From assembly GCF_900010725.2 (NCBI RefSeq), contig NZ_LR734869.1, forward strand, positions 275,159 through 339,158: a DNA stretch of 64,000 nucleotides, written 5' to 3'. Under the pieces are notes generated by a model, which was not told where the DNA came from, searched no databases, and worked only from the letters and a program-made list of their open reading frames with translations. The stretch comes from Planktothrix serta PCC 8927 (GTDB lineage: Bacteria; Cyanobacteriota; Cyanobacteriia; Cyanobacteriales; Microcoleaceae). Shown piece after piece: positions 8,702 through 18,100 of the stretch. How positions within the stretch are numbered: position 1 is the stretch's first letter; the number at the start of each line of letters is the position of its first letter. The translations under genes and the position numbers were made by a program.

Positions 8702-10177
8702 ATGTACATCGTACAAATTGCCTCTGAATGCGCCCCAGTCATCAAGGCGGGAGGCTTAGGCGATGTTGTGTACGGACTCAGTAGGGAATTAGAACTGCGG
8801 GGTCATACCATTGAGATTATATTGCCTAAATACGACTGCATGAGGTATGACCAAATTTGGGGACTTCATGAAGCCTATCAAGACTTATATGTTCCCTGGT
8901 TTGATGGTGCCATTCACTGCACGGTTTTTTGTGGTTGGGTTCATGGACAGTTGTGTTTTTTTATTGAACCTCACTCCGAAGATCATTTCTTTGACCGAGG
9001 TTGTTATTATGGTTGCGTCGATGATTATCTGCGATTTGCCTTTTTTAGTAAAGCCGCATTAGAGTTTTTACTTAAATCTGGAAAACGTCCTGATATTCTC
9101 CATTGTCATGATTGGCAAACGGGTTTAGCTCCAGTTATGTTGTATGAAATGTACAAATATCAGGGTATGGAAAATATCCGAGTTTGTTATACCATTCATA
9201 ATTTTAAACATCAAGGAATTGCCGGAACAAATATCCTTTGGGCTACGGGATTAAACCGAGAATCCTACTATTTTGAATATGACCGTTTACGCGATAATTT
9301 CAACCCCTTTGGCTTAAATTTTATGAAAGGGGGAATTGTTTACTCTAACTTTGTCACAACCGTCTCTCCTAACCATGCTTGGGAAGCCCATTATGGTGAA
9401 TTTGGTTATGGTTTAGGACACACCCTAGAACTACATCAACATAAATTTGGTGGGGTATTAAATGGGATTGATTATAAGGTTTGGAACCCTGAAGTTGATC
9501 GATTTATTCCTGAACAATATACCCCCGAAACTTTAGAAGGAAAAGAAAAGAATAAAAAAGCTTTACGCGAACGGTTATGGTTAAGCCATGAAGATAAACC
9601 TCTTGTTTGTTATATTGGTCGCTTAGATGATCAAAAAGGGGTGCATCTGGTTCATCATGCCATTTATTATGCGCTGCATCGACAAGCTCAATTTGTGTTA
9701 TTAGGTTCGGCAACGGAACCGGGTATTAACTCTTGGTTTTGGCATGAAAAGAACTTTTTAAATGATAACCCGGATTGTCATTTAGAACTAGGGTTTAATG
9801 AGGAATTATCCCATTTAATTTATGCGGCGGCGGATATTATTGTGGTTCCCAGTAATTATGAACCCTGTGGTTTAACTCAAATGATTGGGTTAAAATACGG
9901 TGCTGTTCCAGTTGTTCGAGGGGTTGGCGGGTTAGTTAATACCGTTTTTGATCGGGATTATGATCAATATCATACTCCAGAAGAACGCAATGGTTATGTT
10001 TTCAATCAAACCGATGAGCCAGCCTTAGAATCGGCAATGGATCGAGCAATTGGGTTATGGAATTATTATCCTGATGAATTTGAAAAATTGAGAATTCAAG
10101 GCATGAGTTATGACTATTCTTGGAAGCAACCGGGAACGGATTATTTAGCTATTTACGAGTTCATTCGGCACAAGTAA
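8702..10177 (+). CDS. glgA: Glycogen/starch synthase (GT5), GlgA2-like
   Basis: A 491-residue ADP-glucose:alpha-glucan glucosyltransferase that elongates storage glycogen in the cytoplasm. The N-terminal GT5 domain begins with the KAGGLGDV motif (residues ~16-23) that binds ADP-glucose. The catalytic region has HCHDWQTGLAP, and the C-terminal domain carries YIGRLDDQKGVHL and PSNYEPCGLTQMIGLKYG (the conserved E-x7-E area). Cyanobacteria have two GlgA types; the opening sequence and the 491-residue length match the GlgA2 type. A GAGG-containing ribosome-binding site precedes the ATG. It is transcribed alone. Confidence 0.93.
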   Translation: MYIVQIASECAPVIKAGGLGDVVYGLSRELELRGHTIEIILPKYDCMRYDQIWGLHEAYQDLYVPWFDGAIHCTVFCGWVHGQLCFFIEPHSEDHFFDRGCYYGCVDDYLRFAFFSKAALEFLLKSGKRPDILHCHDWQTGLAPVMLYEMYKYQGMENIRVCYTIHNFKHQGIAGTNILWATGLNRESYYFEYDRLRDNFNPFGLNFMKGGIVYSNFVTTVSPNHAWEAHYGEFGYGLGHTLELHQHKFGGVLNGIDYKVWNPEVDRFIPEQYTPETLEGKEKNKKALRERLWLSHEDKPLVCYIGRLDDQKGVHLVHHAIYYALHRQAQFVLLGSATEPGINSWFWHEKNFLNDNPDCHLELGFNEELSHLIYAAADIIVVPSNYEPCGLTQMIGLKYGAVPVVRGVGGLVNTVFDRDYDQYHTPEERNGYVFNQTDEPALESAMDRAIGLWNYYPDEFEKLRIQGMSYDYSWKQPGTDYLAIYEFIRHK

Positions 10178-10188
10178 TATTCCTTCAG

Positions 10189-10222
10189 AAATCGGGTTTT
10201 GATCACCGTTAAAACTCGATTT
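10189..10222 (+). terminator. Intrinsic-terminator-like hairpin after glgA
   Basis: AAATCGGGTTTT (10189-10200) can pair with AAAACTCGATTT (10211-10222), with one G-T wobble and a 10-nt loop, just after the glgA stop codon. The trailing T-run is short. Confidence 0.5.
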
Positions 10223-10375
10223 ATTGATGGGTTTCTATGATAACAGGTGGTGCTGGCTTGTTTACAAGGGTCAAGCCTTGAATGTTACCACGAAGGCACA
10301 AAGACACGGAAGTTGTTGTCAACATTAACCTGTTCAATGCTATATCAATAACTGTTATAAACCCTGTGGGATCAT

Positions 10376-10404
10376 GGTGCGTGCGCGGAGCTTACGCACC
10401 CTAC
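10376..10404. repeat. REP-like GTGCG palindrome overlapping the end of cbiET
   Basis: GGTGCGTGCGCGGAGCTTAC followed by GCACCCTAC belongs to the same family as 19295-19323 and the inverted arms at 27126-27155 and 27235-27264. The TAG stop codon of cbiET (10401-10403) lies inside it. Another interspersed repeat (10287-10309, CACGAAGGCACAAAGACAC type) lies just upstream. Confidence 0.65.
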
Positions 10405-11693
10405 GCGAATAGGCTATGGTGAGAAATCGTTAAAAGGGTGACGGGGTTGAGGGGAGAAAAACGGGTTAAATTAGCAATGGGAACGGAACGAGATAATTGT
10501 ACATTTAAAATGCGGTAAGTCCAACTGTGTTCGATTCGTTTTCGTTGTTCTAACCAGTTTAAGGCTGTGTTTAAATGTTCAAGGGTTGCTAACGCTAGAA
10601 CAATCACACCGCCTGGAGATAAACGAATACTACAAATCCCTAATATTTCGCTTAAATTCTTTCCACTTCCCCCAATAAAAATACGATGAGGGGAACGTAA
10701 ATGATGTAAAATATCGGGTGCTTCTCCGTGAATTGAAACTACATTATTGACTTGAAATCGTTGGCGATTTTGTTCAATTAAGGTGGTTCCGGCTGCTGTT
10801 TTTTCAATCGAATAAACGGTAGAATCAGGGAAAAGCCTAGCAATTTCTATGGAAACTGAACCTGTTCCGGCTCCAATATCCCAGATCGTTTGTTTAGGTT
10901 GTAAAGCGAGTTCTCCTAATACTAAAGTCCTGACTTCTCGCTTGGTCATGAGTCCGGGGCGATCGCTATAACTTAAAAACAGTTGATCCTGAATCCCAAA
11001 AGTCGGAATTTTAGATAAATCTAAGGGTTCTATTCCTGATCGAGATTGACGTAATAAAATAACAATATTTAAGCTAGAAAATTCTTGATTTTTTAACGAT
11101 TCTATATCCCAGAGTTGGACTCGTTCATCGTTTCCTCCTAAATTTTCACACACCCAAAATTGATAATAACTGGGTAAATCTAAACTATTGATTAATTGAG
11201 CGATCGCCTGGGGATTATGAATATTATCCGTTAAAATCGCAATTTTTTCTATTCCTTGTTGTAAAGCTTGAATTAATGTTTCCATCGAACGACCATGAGC
11301 ACTCAGAATTTCTGCATCTTGCCAAGGTATTTTAATGCGATTAAAGGCTAATTGAATTGAGCTTACATGGGGATGAAAGGTTAATTTTTCTGGGGGAAAT
11401 TCTGCGACTAATAAACGACCCAGACCAAAGAATAAAGGATCACCCGATACTAAAATCACAATATAATTATCAAGAGATTGTTTGTTTTCAATTTCCCATC
11501 GGATTAATTGTTGGCGAATTTCAATAATAGTTTCGGTTAAATCTCCTAAGACTAACCGCGATGCAGAATGTTCAGGAAAATAGCTTAAATGGCGATCGCT
11601 CCCAACTAATACTGTCGCTCCTGCAATTAAGTTAAGAACAGACTCACTCAGTCCCGATGCACCGTCTAACCCAATTCCAATAACATGAATCAT
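10401..11693 (-). CDS. cobL: Bifunctional precorrin-6Y C5,15-methyltransferase/decarboxylase CbiET
   Basis: A 430-residue fusion in cobalamin synthesis. Residues ~1-205 are the CbiE tetrapyrrole methylase (MIHVIGIGLDGASGLS, then VILVSGDPLFFGLGR). Residues ~235-430 are CbiT with the SAM-binding motif DIGAGTGSVSIEIARLF and IFIGGSGKNLSEIL. It acts on the corrin ring in the cytoplasm, methylating C5 and C15 and removing the acetate side-chain carboxyl. It stands alone. Its last codons run into an interspersed repeat that supplies the stop, so the C-terminus may be slightly altered. No cobalamin riboswitch is recognisable upstream. Confidence 0.92.
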   Translation of the reverse strand: MIHVIGIGLDGASGLSESVLNLIAGATVLVGSDRHLSYFPEHSASRLVLGDLTETIIEIRQQLIRWEIENKQSLDNYIVILVSGDPLFFGLGRLLVAEFPPEKLTFHPHVSSIQLAFNRIKIPWQDAEILSAHGRSMETLIQALQQGIEKIAILTDNIHNPQAIAQLINSLDLPSYYQFWVCENLGGNDERVQLWDIESLKNQEFSSLNIVILLRQSRSGIEPLDLSKIPTFGIQDQLFLSYSDRPGLMTKREVRTLVLGELALQPKQTIWDIGAGTGSVSIEIARLFPDSTVYSIEKTAAGTTLIEQNRQRFQVNNVVSIHGEAPDILHHLRSPHRIFIGGSGKNLSEILGICSIRLSPGGVIVLALATLEHLNTALNWLEQRKRIEHSWTYRILNVQLSRSVPIANLTRFSPLNPVTLLTISHHSLFA

Positions 11694-11912
11694 TATCGAA
11701 TTTCAAATTAATAATTAATGTACAATCCTAATATCCTATTTGTCCCTATTATTCAGAGGATTTACACCAAAAACCAAAGAAACCGGGTTTCTGGCTCAGA
11801 TTTTACGGATGAAATCCAGATTTTTTTGAATTTCTATAAACATTGGCTCTCAAGTATGGTTTGTTATTGGTTGACAGTTAACGGTTAACCATCAACCAAC
11901 AACGCTTAAGGT

Positions 11913-12692
11913 CTAAAATTTAAAAACAGGCCAGTCTGGTTCTCGGTAATAGCGAGTCATATCGTCAAACTTGCGGAGTTCTGCTCGGTTAACCGAAATT
12001 TCTTGAGTTGAATCTAACCATTGTTGATTGAAAGAAGAGAGAATATTACAAAAATGTCCCCGATCTAAATTTTCAGGAATTGTTCCAAAATAACCTAATG
12101 TGATGTGAGCCGTTAAATAATATTGTTGATCGACACCTAACGGAATTAAACTGGGATTTTGATAGATAGCACGCCGGAATTCAGTTGTTTTTTGATAGGA
12201 CTCTTGATCACGGGGAACCAGACAAACAGAGATCGCCCTTGGCATTAACATAAAACCAAAAATTTGCCAACGAATTCCATGAGGAATAGGTGTTGACTGA
12301 AAACTTTGAAAAGATTGGGCGATCGTTTGATGTAAGTTAGAAGCAAAATTTGGATCTTGACTCGCATCTCGATAAGCTCCATCCCAGATCAAATCAGCCA
12401 AGGTAAAATGTAAGCTATCCCCAGGAATCGGAATCAAGAAATTGGGATCAAACTTTTCACTGAGTTGATGTTGACAAGTTCGGAGATTTTTATAAAATTC
12501 TCCATTATCCCCATCTTCTTCCGCCGGAGGGGTAATAATGCTATAACCCGGAAAAGGCACAGCTTGGCGTTTACCCTGGGAGTCAGGCTTAAACTTTGGG
12601 GACTCCTGAATATACTCAAGCTGAGAGTGATAAGATTCTGGCAGCGTTAATCGCGCTACCCGATTCACATAAACTTGATAAGTATCGTCCAA
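11913..12692 (-). CDS. DUF1868 family protein (2H-phosphoesterase-like)
   Basis: A 259-residue cytoplasmic protein of the DUF1868 family. Two motifs of the 2H type are visible: SLHFTLADLIWDGAYRDA near the middle and AHITLGYFG in the C-terminal half, each with an H-x-T core expected of a 2H-phosphoesterase active site. Substrate is unknown. The start is a TTG at 12692 preceded by AGAGGCG at the right distance; no ATG is available nearby. It is divergent from holA, which begins 34 bp away. Confidence 0.8.
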   Translation of the reverse strand: MDDTYQVYVNRVARLTLPESYHSQLEYIQESPKFKPDSQGKRQAVPFPGYSIITPPAEEDGDNGEFYKNLRTCQHQLSEKFDPNFLIPIPGDSLHFTLADLIWDGAYRDASQDPNFASNLHQTIAQSFQSFQSTPIPHGIRWQIFGFMLMPRAISVCLVPRDQESYQKTTEFRRAIYQNPSLIPLGVDQQYYLTAHITLGYFGTIPENLDRGHFCNILSSFNQQWLDSTQEISVNRAELRKFDDMTRYYREPDWPVFKF

Positions 12693-12726
12693 TTTTAATC
12701 GCCTCTTTTGATAAATTTAAGTTATT

Positions 12727-13725
12727 ATGCCTATCTACCTGTACTGGGGAGACGATGACTTTGCTTTAATGCAAGCGGTTGAACGATTGCGTGAGTCTGT
12801 CCTTGATCCCAGTTGGGCTAGTTTTAATTTTGACAGAATTCTGTCCGATCAACCAAATTCTGTAATTGCGGGACTTAATCAAGCCATGACCCCTCCTTTT
12901 GGGTTTGGTGGACGCTTCGTTTGGTTAGCGGATACTTCCCTAATGCAGCAATGTCCAACGGATGTTTATCAAGAGTTAGAACGGACACTTTCGGTGATCC
13001 CTGATACGACAACGTTACTTCTAACGGGTTCCAATAAACCTGACGGTCGCCTGAAGTCCACTACATTACTCAAAAAATATATTGACAAATCTAAAGGCGA
13101 ATTGCGAGAATTTTCTCGAATTAAACCTTGGGAAACCGATAAATTAGAACATCAAGTGCGAACCCTAGCCACTGAATGCGGGGTCAAACTCACCCAGAAT
13201 GGGATCACCCTATTAGCGGAGTTAGTGGGAAATGATACCCGACAACTATATAACGAATTGGAAAAACTCAAGCTGTTTACAGGAAATACTCATCAACCCT
13301 TAAGTGTTGAGCAAATTTCCTTATTGGTTCAGTCCAATACTCAAAATAGCTTAAAACTGGCCCTTTGTATTAAAGCGGGACAAACGAGCGCGGCGTTAGA
13401 GTTAATTACAGATTTACTCACCCATAATGAACCAGGACTCAAAATTGTCGCCACCTTAGTCAGTCAATTTCGCACCTGGTTATGGATTAAATTAATGATG
13501 GAAACCGGGGTCAGGGATAAACAGGAAATTGCTAAAACCGCCGAAATTGGCAACCCTAACCGCGTCTTTTTCCTGCAAAAAGAAGTACAAACTCTCACCC
13601 TCAAACAACTCCAACACAGCTTACCCCTATTACTTCAGCTAGAAGCTAATCTCAAACGAGGTGCAGAAGAACTCTCAACCCTACAAACTCATATCATTGA
13701 ATTGTGTCGTCTCTTTCAAAGATAA
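12727..13725 (+). CDS. holA: DNA polymerase III subunit delta
   Basis: A 332-residue clamp-loader subunit that opens the beta clamp during replication. The sequence starts MPIYLYWGDDDFALMQAVER, typical of HolA (DNA_pol3_delta), with LLLTGSNKPDGR in the AAA-like domain and the C-terminal collar region LFTGNTHQPLSVEQI, then FRTWLWIKLMME. Length is normal. A heptamer tandem repeat begins right after the stop codon. Confidence 0.9.
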   Translation: MPIYLYWGDDDFALMQAVERLRESVLDPSWASFNFDRILSDQPNSVIAGLNQAMTPPFGFGGRFVWLADTSLMQQCPTDVYQELERTLSVIPDTTTLLLTGSNKPDGRLKSTTLLKKYIDKSKGELREFSRIKPWETDKLEHQVRTLATECGVKLTQNGITLLAELVGNDTRQLYNELEKLKLFTGNTHQPLSVEQISLLVQSNTQNSLKLALCIKAGQTSAALELITDLLTHNEPGLKIVATLVSQFRTWLWIKLMMETGVRDKQEIAKTAEIGNPNRVFFLQKEVQTLTLKQLQHSLPLLLQLEANLKRGAEELSTLQTHIIELCRLFQR

Positions 13726-13764
13726 TGTTGTCTGTTGTCTGTTGTTTGTTGTCTGTTGTTTGTT
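13726..13764. repeat. Tandem heptamer repeat (TGTTGTC/TGTTTGT type)
   Basis: About five imperfect copies of TGTTGTC/TGTTTGT follow the holA stop immediately. It is one of several heptamer arrays that abut gene ends in this window (also 29711-29749, 31580-31626, 54472-54504, 57000-57030). Confidence 0.7.
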
Positions 13765-13835
13765 AAGCTGTTCTGTGTTCCCTGGTATAGTATCATTGAA
13801 ATGCTTGAACCGTTACCCCCAAAAGAGGTTTAGCT

Positions 13836-14852
13836 ATGTCAGCACAAGACCAAAGCCGACGGGAACTTGCTAAAAGCGGTGATCCAAAAGCGATCGCAGA
13901 CGCAATTAATCACTCGCTGAAAGCCAAAGGAATCAATGCCGATGTCATGCGGGATAACGGCTGTCTCCATGTGATGTTGGAGGGGGATCAAGTTCCTAAC
14001 CATCAAAAAGACTTAGTGAACTTCGTCCGTAATGGGATGGATCGCCTCGGCGTTGAAACAATTTACACCATTAGAGTGTATGGACGTCAGTTTGGAGATG
14101 ATTTACCCCTTTGGGAAGAAGAAATTGTTCTGAGAACCCCGCCGGAGCCCGCCGTTAATCAGATCAATAATGTCTATTTGGATGAATCTTCTGTTCCCCT
14201 TGTGGATGAGGATGAGGACGACGAGAACGAAGACGAAGACGAAGACGAGGACTACAATATTGATGACGAAATTATCGATGATGACTACATAGTCGATGAG
14301 GATGAGTACCTGCCTCCTAGGAATAATAATGTAGCGCCGCCCTACAATCCTGAAGAGGATGATGATCCCGATGATGGCATAGACGAAACCACTCGACAGG
14401 TTGAACCTGAAAAGGCAAAAAGCAAGGTTTTGCTATTTATCTTGTTAGGAGGTTTAGCCCTTGTCGCCATCTTAGCGGGATTACATTTAACTGGAATATT
14501 CCGTTTACCCTTCCTTCCGGGCGGTTCTTCCTCCTCTCCAGAGTCCGCACCTTCTGGCACGACCTCCACTCCTCCAGCGTCCGGTTCCCCTCAACCTGCT
14601 GCATCTCCAGCCGCTAGTTCTGATCCGTTTAAAGATGGGGTAAGAACTGCCACCAATGCAGCAAACTTAGCACAAACAGCTAAAACAAAAGCGGAATGGA
14701 CAAAAGTAGCCGCGACATGGGGACAAGCGAGTGCATTGATGAAGAAAGTTCCTCAATCTCATCCGCAATTTGCAATTGCTCAAGATAGAGTCGTTCTGTA
14801 CGCAACAAATCAAAAGGTGACACAACAAAAAGCTGCTGCTGCTCCCAATTAA
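13836..14852 (+). CDS. Cyanobacterial protein with acidic linker, one membrane segment and Pro/Ser-rich region
   Basis: A 338-residue protein of unknown function. Residues ~1-100 form a compact domain (SGDPKAIADAINHSLKAKGI, LVNFVRNGMDRLG). Residues ~125-190 are extremely acidic (long Asp/Glu run). A single hydrophobic segment at ~199-220 (VLLFILLGGLALVAILAGLH) should span the membrane. A P/S/T/A-rich linker follows (~230-265), and the C-terminus is helical (TKAEWTKVAATWGQASALMK). The likely topology is a cytoplasmic N-domain with an external C-domain. AGAGG precedes the ATG, and a strong terminator overlaps its stop codon. Confidence 0.75.
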   Translation: MSAQDQSRRELAKSGDPKAIADAINHSLKAKGINADVMRDNGCLHVMLEGDQVPNHQKDLVNFVRNGMDRLGVETIYTIRVYGRQFGDDLPLWEEEIVLRTPPEPAVNQINNVYLDESSVPLVDEDEDDENEDEDEDEDYNIDDEIIDDDYIVDEDEYLPPRNNNVAPPYNPEEDDDPDDGIDETTRQVEPEKAKSKVLLFILLGGLALVAILAGLHLTGIFRLPFLPGGSSSSPESAPSGTTSTPPASGSPQPAASPAASSDPFKDGVRTATNAANLAQTAKTKAEWTKVAATWGQASALMKKVPQSHPQFAIAQDRVVLYATNQKVTQQKAAAAPN

Positions 14853-14887
14853 AATACAGTTCAACGGTCAACTGTTAACTGTATTTT
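14851..14887 (+). terminator. Intrinsic terminator
   Basis: A perfect 11-bp stem, AAAATACAGTT (14851-14861) with AACTGTATTTT (14877-14887), starts inside the TAA stop codon of the preceding gene and ends in a T-run. Confidence 0.7.
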
Positions 14888-15060
14888 AATTCAGAATAAA
14901 ATTAAAATCTCTGCTTAAACTCAACTGGATAAATCGGTTGATGGGGTTGGGTGATGCGTTTTTTCAACGCCGATATGATTAGCCCCTGGAATCCGAGCCT
15001 CTGTGATCCAGGGACAAAGTGGCCATAAAGCTTGATCCGTGTATCGTTTAACCCTTGAAC

Positions 15061-15097
15061 AATTATAAATTTTTGAGCAGCAATTGTAAATTTTTGA
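15061..15097. promoter_or_regulatory. Direct repeat upstream of the photoreceptor-like cyclase gene
   Basis: AATTATAAATTTTTGA (15061-15076) and AATTGTAAATTTTTGA (15082-15097) are 15/16 identical and spaced 21 bp, about two helix turns, ~100 bp before the gene at 15194. The rest of the 14853-15193 spacer shows only a weak CCTGGA...TCCAGG hairpin. This may be an operator, but no regulator is known. Confidence 0.35.
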
Positions 15098-15193
15098 TAA
15101 AGCGGATACCCCTTTTCATCAAGTTTTAAATGAAATCGATCCCAGGGAAGGTGATGTAGTTAATAATACGGATATTAGTCTTTTGCTATTATC

Positions 15194-18100
15194 ATGCTCT
15201 TTGGTCGTCTATTGGCATCTAAAACTGGCTTAGAGCAAGCCCTAAATCAAATTATGGCAATTACGCAACAAATTCACCAACCGCTTGAGTTCGGTGAAAT
15301 TTTAGACGTGACAGTCACAGGAATTAGGGAAATATTGAGGTGCGATCGGGCTGTGATCTATCGTTTTTTACCAGAGGGCGATGGTGTCGTAGCAGAAGAA
15401 TCCGTCAGTCCCGAATCCACTCCGATTATCGGACAACTGATTTACGATCCCTGTTTTCAAGCCAAATGGGTTGACCTCTATCGTCAAGGACGGATTAGTT
15501 CGATCGAAGATGTAGAGACTAAGCTTCTTGAACCTTGTTACAAACAACTTTTACAACGATTACAAATCTCTGCCAATCTGGTTGTCCCGATTTTACTCCC
15601 CACACCTCCATCAAATCAAGCGCCCCCAACCTTACCTGAGCTTTGGGGTTTAGTTATTGTCCATCAATGCCGCAGTCCCCGAAAATGGCAAACCCTAGAA
15701 ATTCAATTTCTGCAACAAGTCGCTCTACAATTGGCAATTGCGATTCAATACAGACAACTAAATCAACCCCCACAAGAATTTTATCAACAGAAGCAACAAA
15801 TCACAGAACAACAAACCCAAAGGTGCGAATGTTCCCATCCCGTTAATAATGGATATCTGACAGAATACTCTATTGATTCTGTATCAATAGCAGATTTAAA
15901 AGGATGGGATCGACTTCAAACCCCAATCTGGATTTTTGATATTGAGAATTTACAAATGTGGTGGGCAAATAATGCCGCCCTTCATATCTGGAATGCTCCT
16001 AATCGAGAGGAATTACTTCAACGAAATTTTAAGGATATTTCCGAAGCAACTCGCATTCGTTTAAACGCTTATTTACAACAATTTCAACACCAAGAAACCA
16101 TTACCGAAACCTGGACATTTTACCCCGAAGGTCAACCGATTTCAGTTCGTTGTACTTGTTCTGGAATTTTGATTGAAACGGGTAGAATGGCGATGTTAGT
16201 AGAAGGAATTACAGAGGTAGCCCATCAAAACACCCCTGAAATTCTGCGATCAATAGAAGTCCTCCATCATACGACGGTGATGATTTCTTTATACACCCTG
16301 GATGGGGTTCCCTTAATGCAAAATCCCGCCGCCATGCGTTGTTATGGGGATACCCTATATCCAAATCTGGCTGAGGATAATGTCTTTGTCCGCCACTTTG
16401 TTGATCCTAATATTGGAGAAACTGCCATCGTTACCGCCCAATCTGGGGCAGTTTTTAGCATTGAAACTCAAGTTTATACTTTAGATGGGATTCGTTGCCA
16501 TTGGTTAGATGTGCGTTGTACCCGTGATCCGGTAACGGGTCATCCCATGTTACTTGTGAATGAAAAAGATATTACCCAACAACAAGCTGCTATAATTGAA
16601 CGTCAGGGTGTCGAACAAGAATTACGCTGGAAAGAAGCGTTATTACGCTCAATGACAGATACATCTAACTTGGCTTTTTTTGTTGTTGATAATCGCACGG
16701 ATAATATTCTCTATTTTAATCATCGTTTTTGTGAAATTTGGGGAATTGAACACTTAGAAAGTCAGATGTTAGAAGGGGTTTTAAAAAATAATGATATTAT
16801 TCCCGATTGTATTCCTTTAATTGCTGATGTTCCGGCTTTCGCTGAGTCTTGTAAACCTTTACAAAATGAAGAAAATCGAGCGATTATTGAAGATGAAATC
16901 GCCTTCAATGATAGCCGCACGATTCGCCGTTTTTCCAGTCAAATTCGAGATAATAGCGATCGCTATTTTGGACGATTATATATTTTTGAGGATATTAGCG
17001 ATCGCATTGCGGCTCAAAAAGCTTTAAAAATTAGTGAAGACCGTTGGCAATATGCCTTAGAAGGTAATGGAGATGGGGTATGGGATTGGCAACCTCAAAC
17101 CAATCAAGTATTTTTCTCCCGACGGTGGAAAGAAATGTTGGGATTTGCAGAAAATGAAATTGGCAATACCTTAGAAGAATGGAAAAACCGGGTTCATCCT
17201 GATGATATTGAGATGGTTTTTCGCAATATTAAACAACATTTTCAAGGAGAAACAAAACAATACATCACTGAACATCAAGTTTTATGCAAAGACGGAACTT
17301 ATAAATGGATTCTGGATCGGGGTCAAGTTCTCAGCCGGAGCCCGGAAGGTCTTCCCCTCCGCATGATTGGAACCCATACCGATATTACAGAACGTAAAGC
17401 GATGGAGGAAACCCTGCGAGAACGGGACACCCGCCTATCCTTAGCCTTAGAAGCATCTCGCATGGGAACCTGGGACTGGAATATTCTGACGAACGAGATT
17501 CTCTACTCCGATCAATTGCGACTCATGTTTGGCTTGTCTGGCCCTTATGATCGCAGCTATCAAGCCTTTTTAGACATTGTACATCCAGAGGATCGAGAGT
17601 TGGTGAATCAGTCTGTGCGTTGTGCGTTGTCAGAAACCACACATTATAATGTCGAGTTTCGGGTTATTTTGCTGGAAGGGGCCGTTCATTGGGTCAGTAA
17701 CAAAGGACAGGTTTACTATAACGAATCCGGCCAAGCCATCCGTATGATCGGCGTAGCGATGGATATTACGGCTCAGAAACAGGCGGAAATTAACCTGCGG
17801 GAAAGCGAAGAACGCTATCGGTCTGTGATTGCAGCCATGTGTGAAGGTATTGTACTCCAGCAAGCTGACGGTCAGATCGCCGCCTGTAATCAAAGTGCAG
17901 AACGGATTTTAGGGTTAAGTTCTGATCAGATGAGGGGCCGCACTTCTATTGACCCACGCTGGAGGGCGATTCAAAATGATGGTTCGGATTTCCCTGGAGA
18001 AAACCATCCCGCTATGGTGACGTTACGCACCGGAAAACCGCAATATAACGTGATTATGGGAGTTCATAAACCCGATGGAGATTTGACTTGGATTTCGATT

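Noticed and set aside
10401..11912. Cobalamin riboswitch upstream of cbiET
   Set aside because: The upstream spacer shows no B12-box-like sequence or suitable structured leader by eye.
14342..14569. 75-codon minus-strand frame within the acidic protein gene
   Set aside because: Mirror of the biased acidic and Pro/Ser-rich codons on the other strand.
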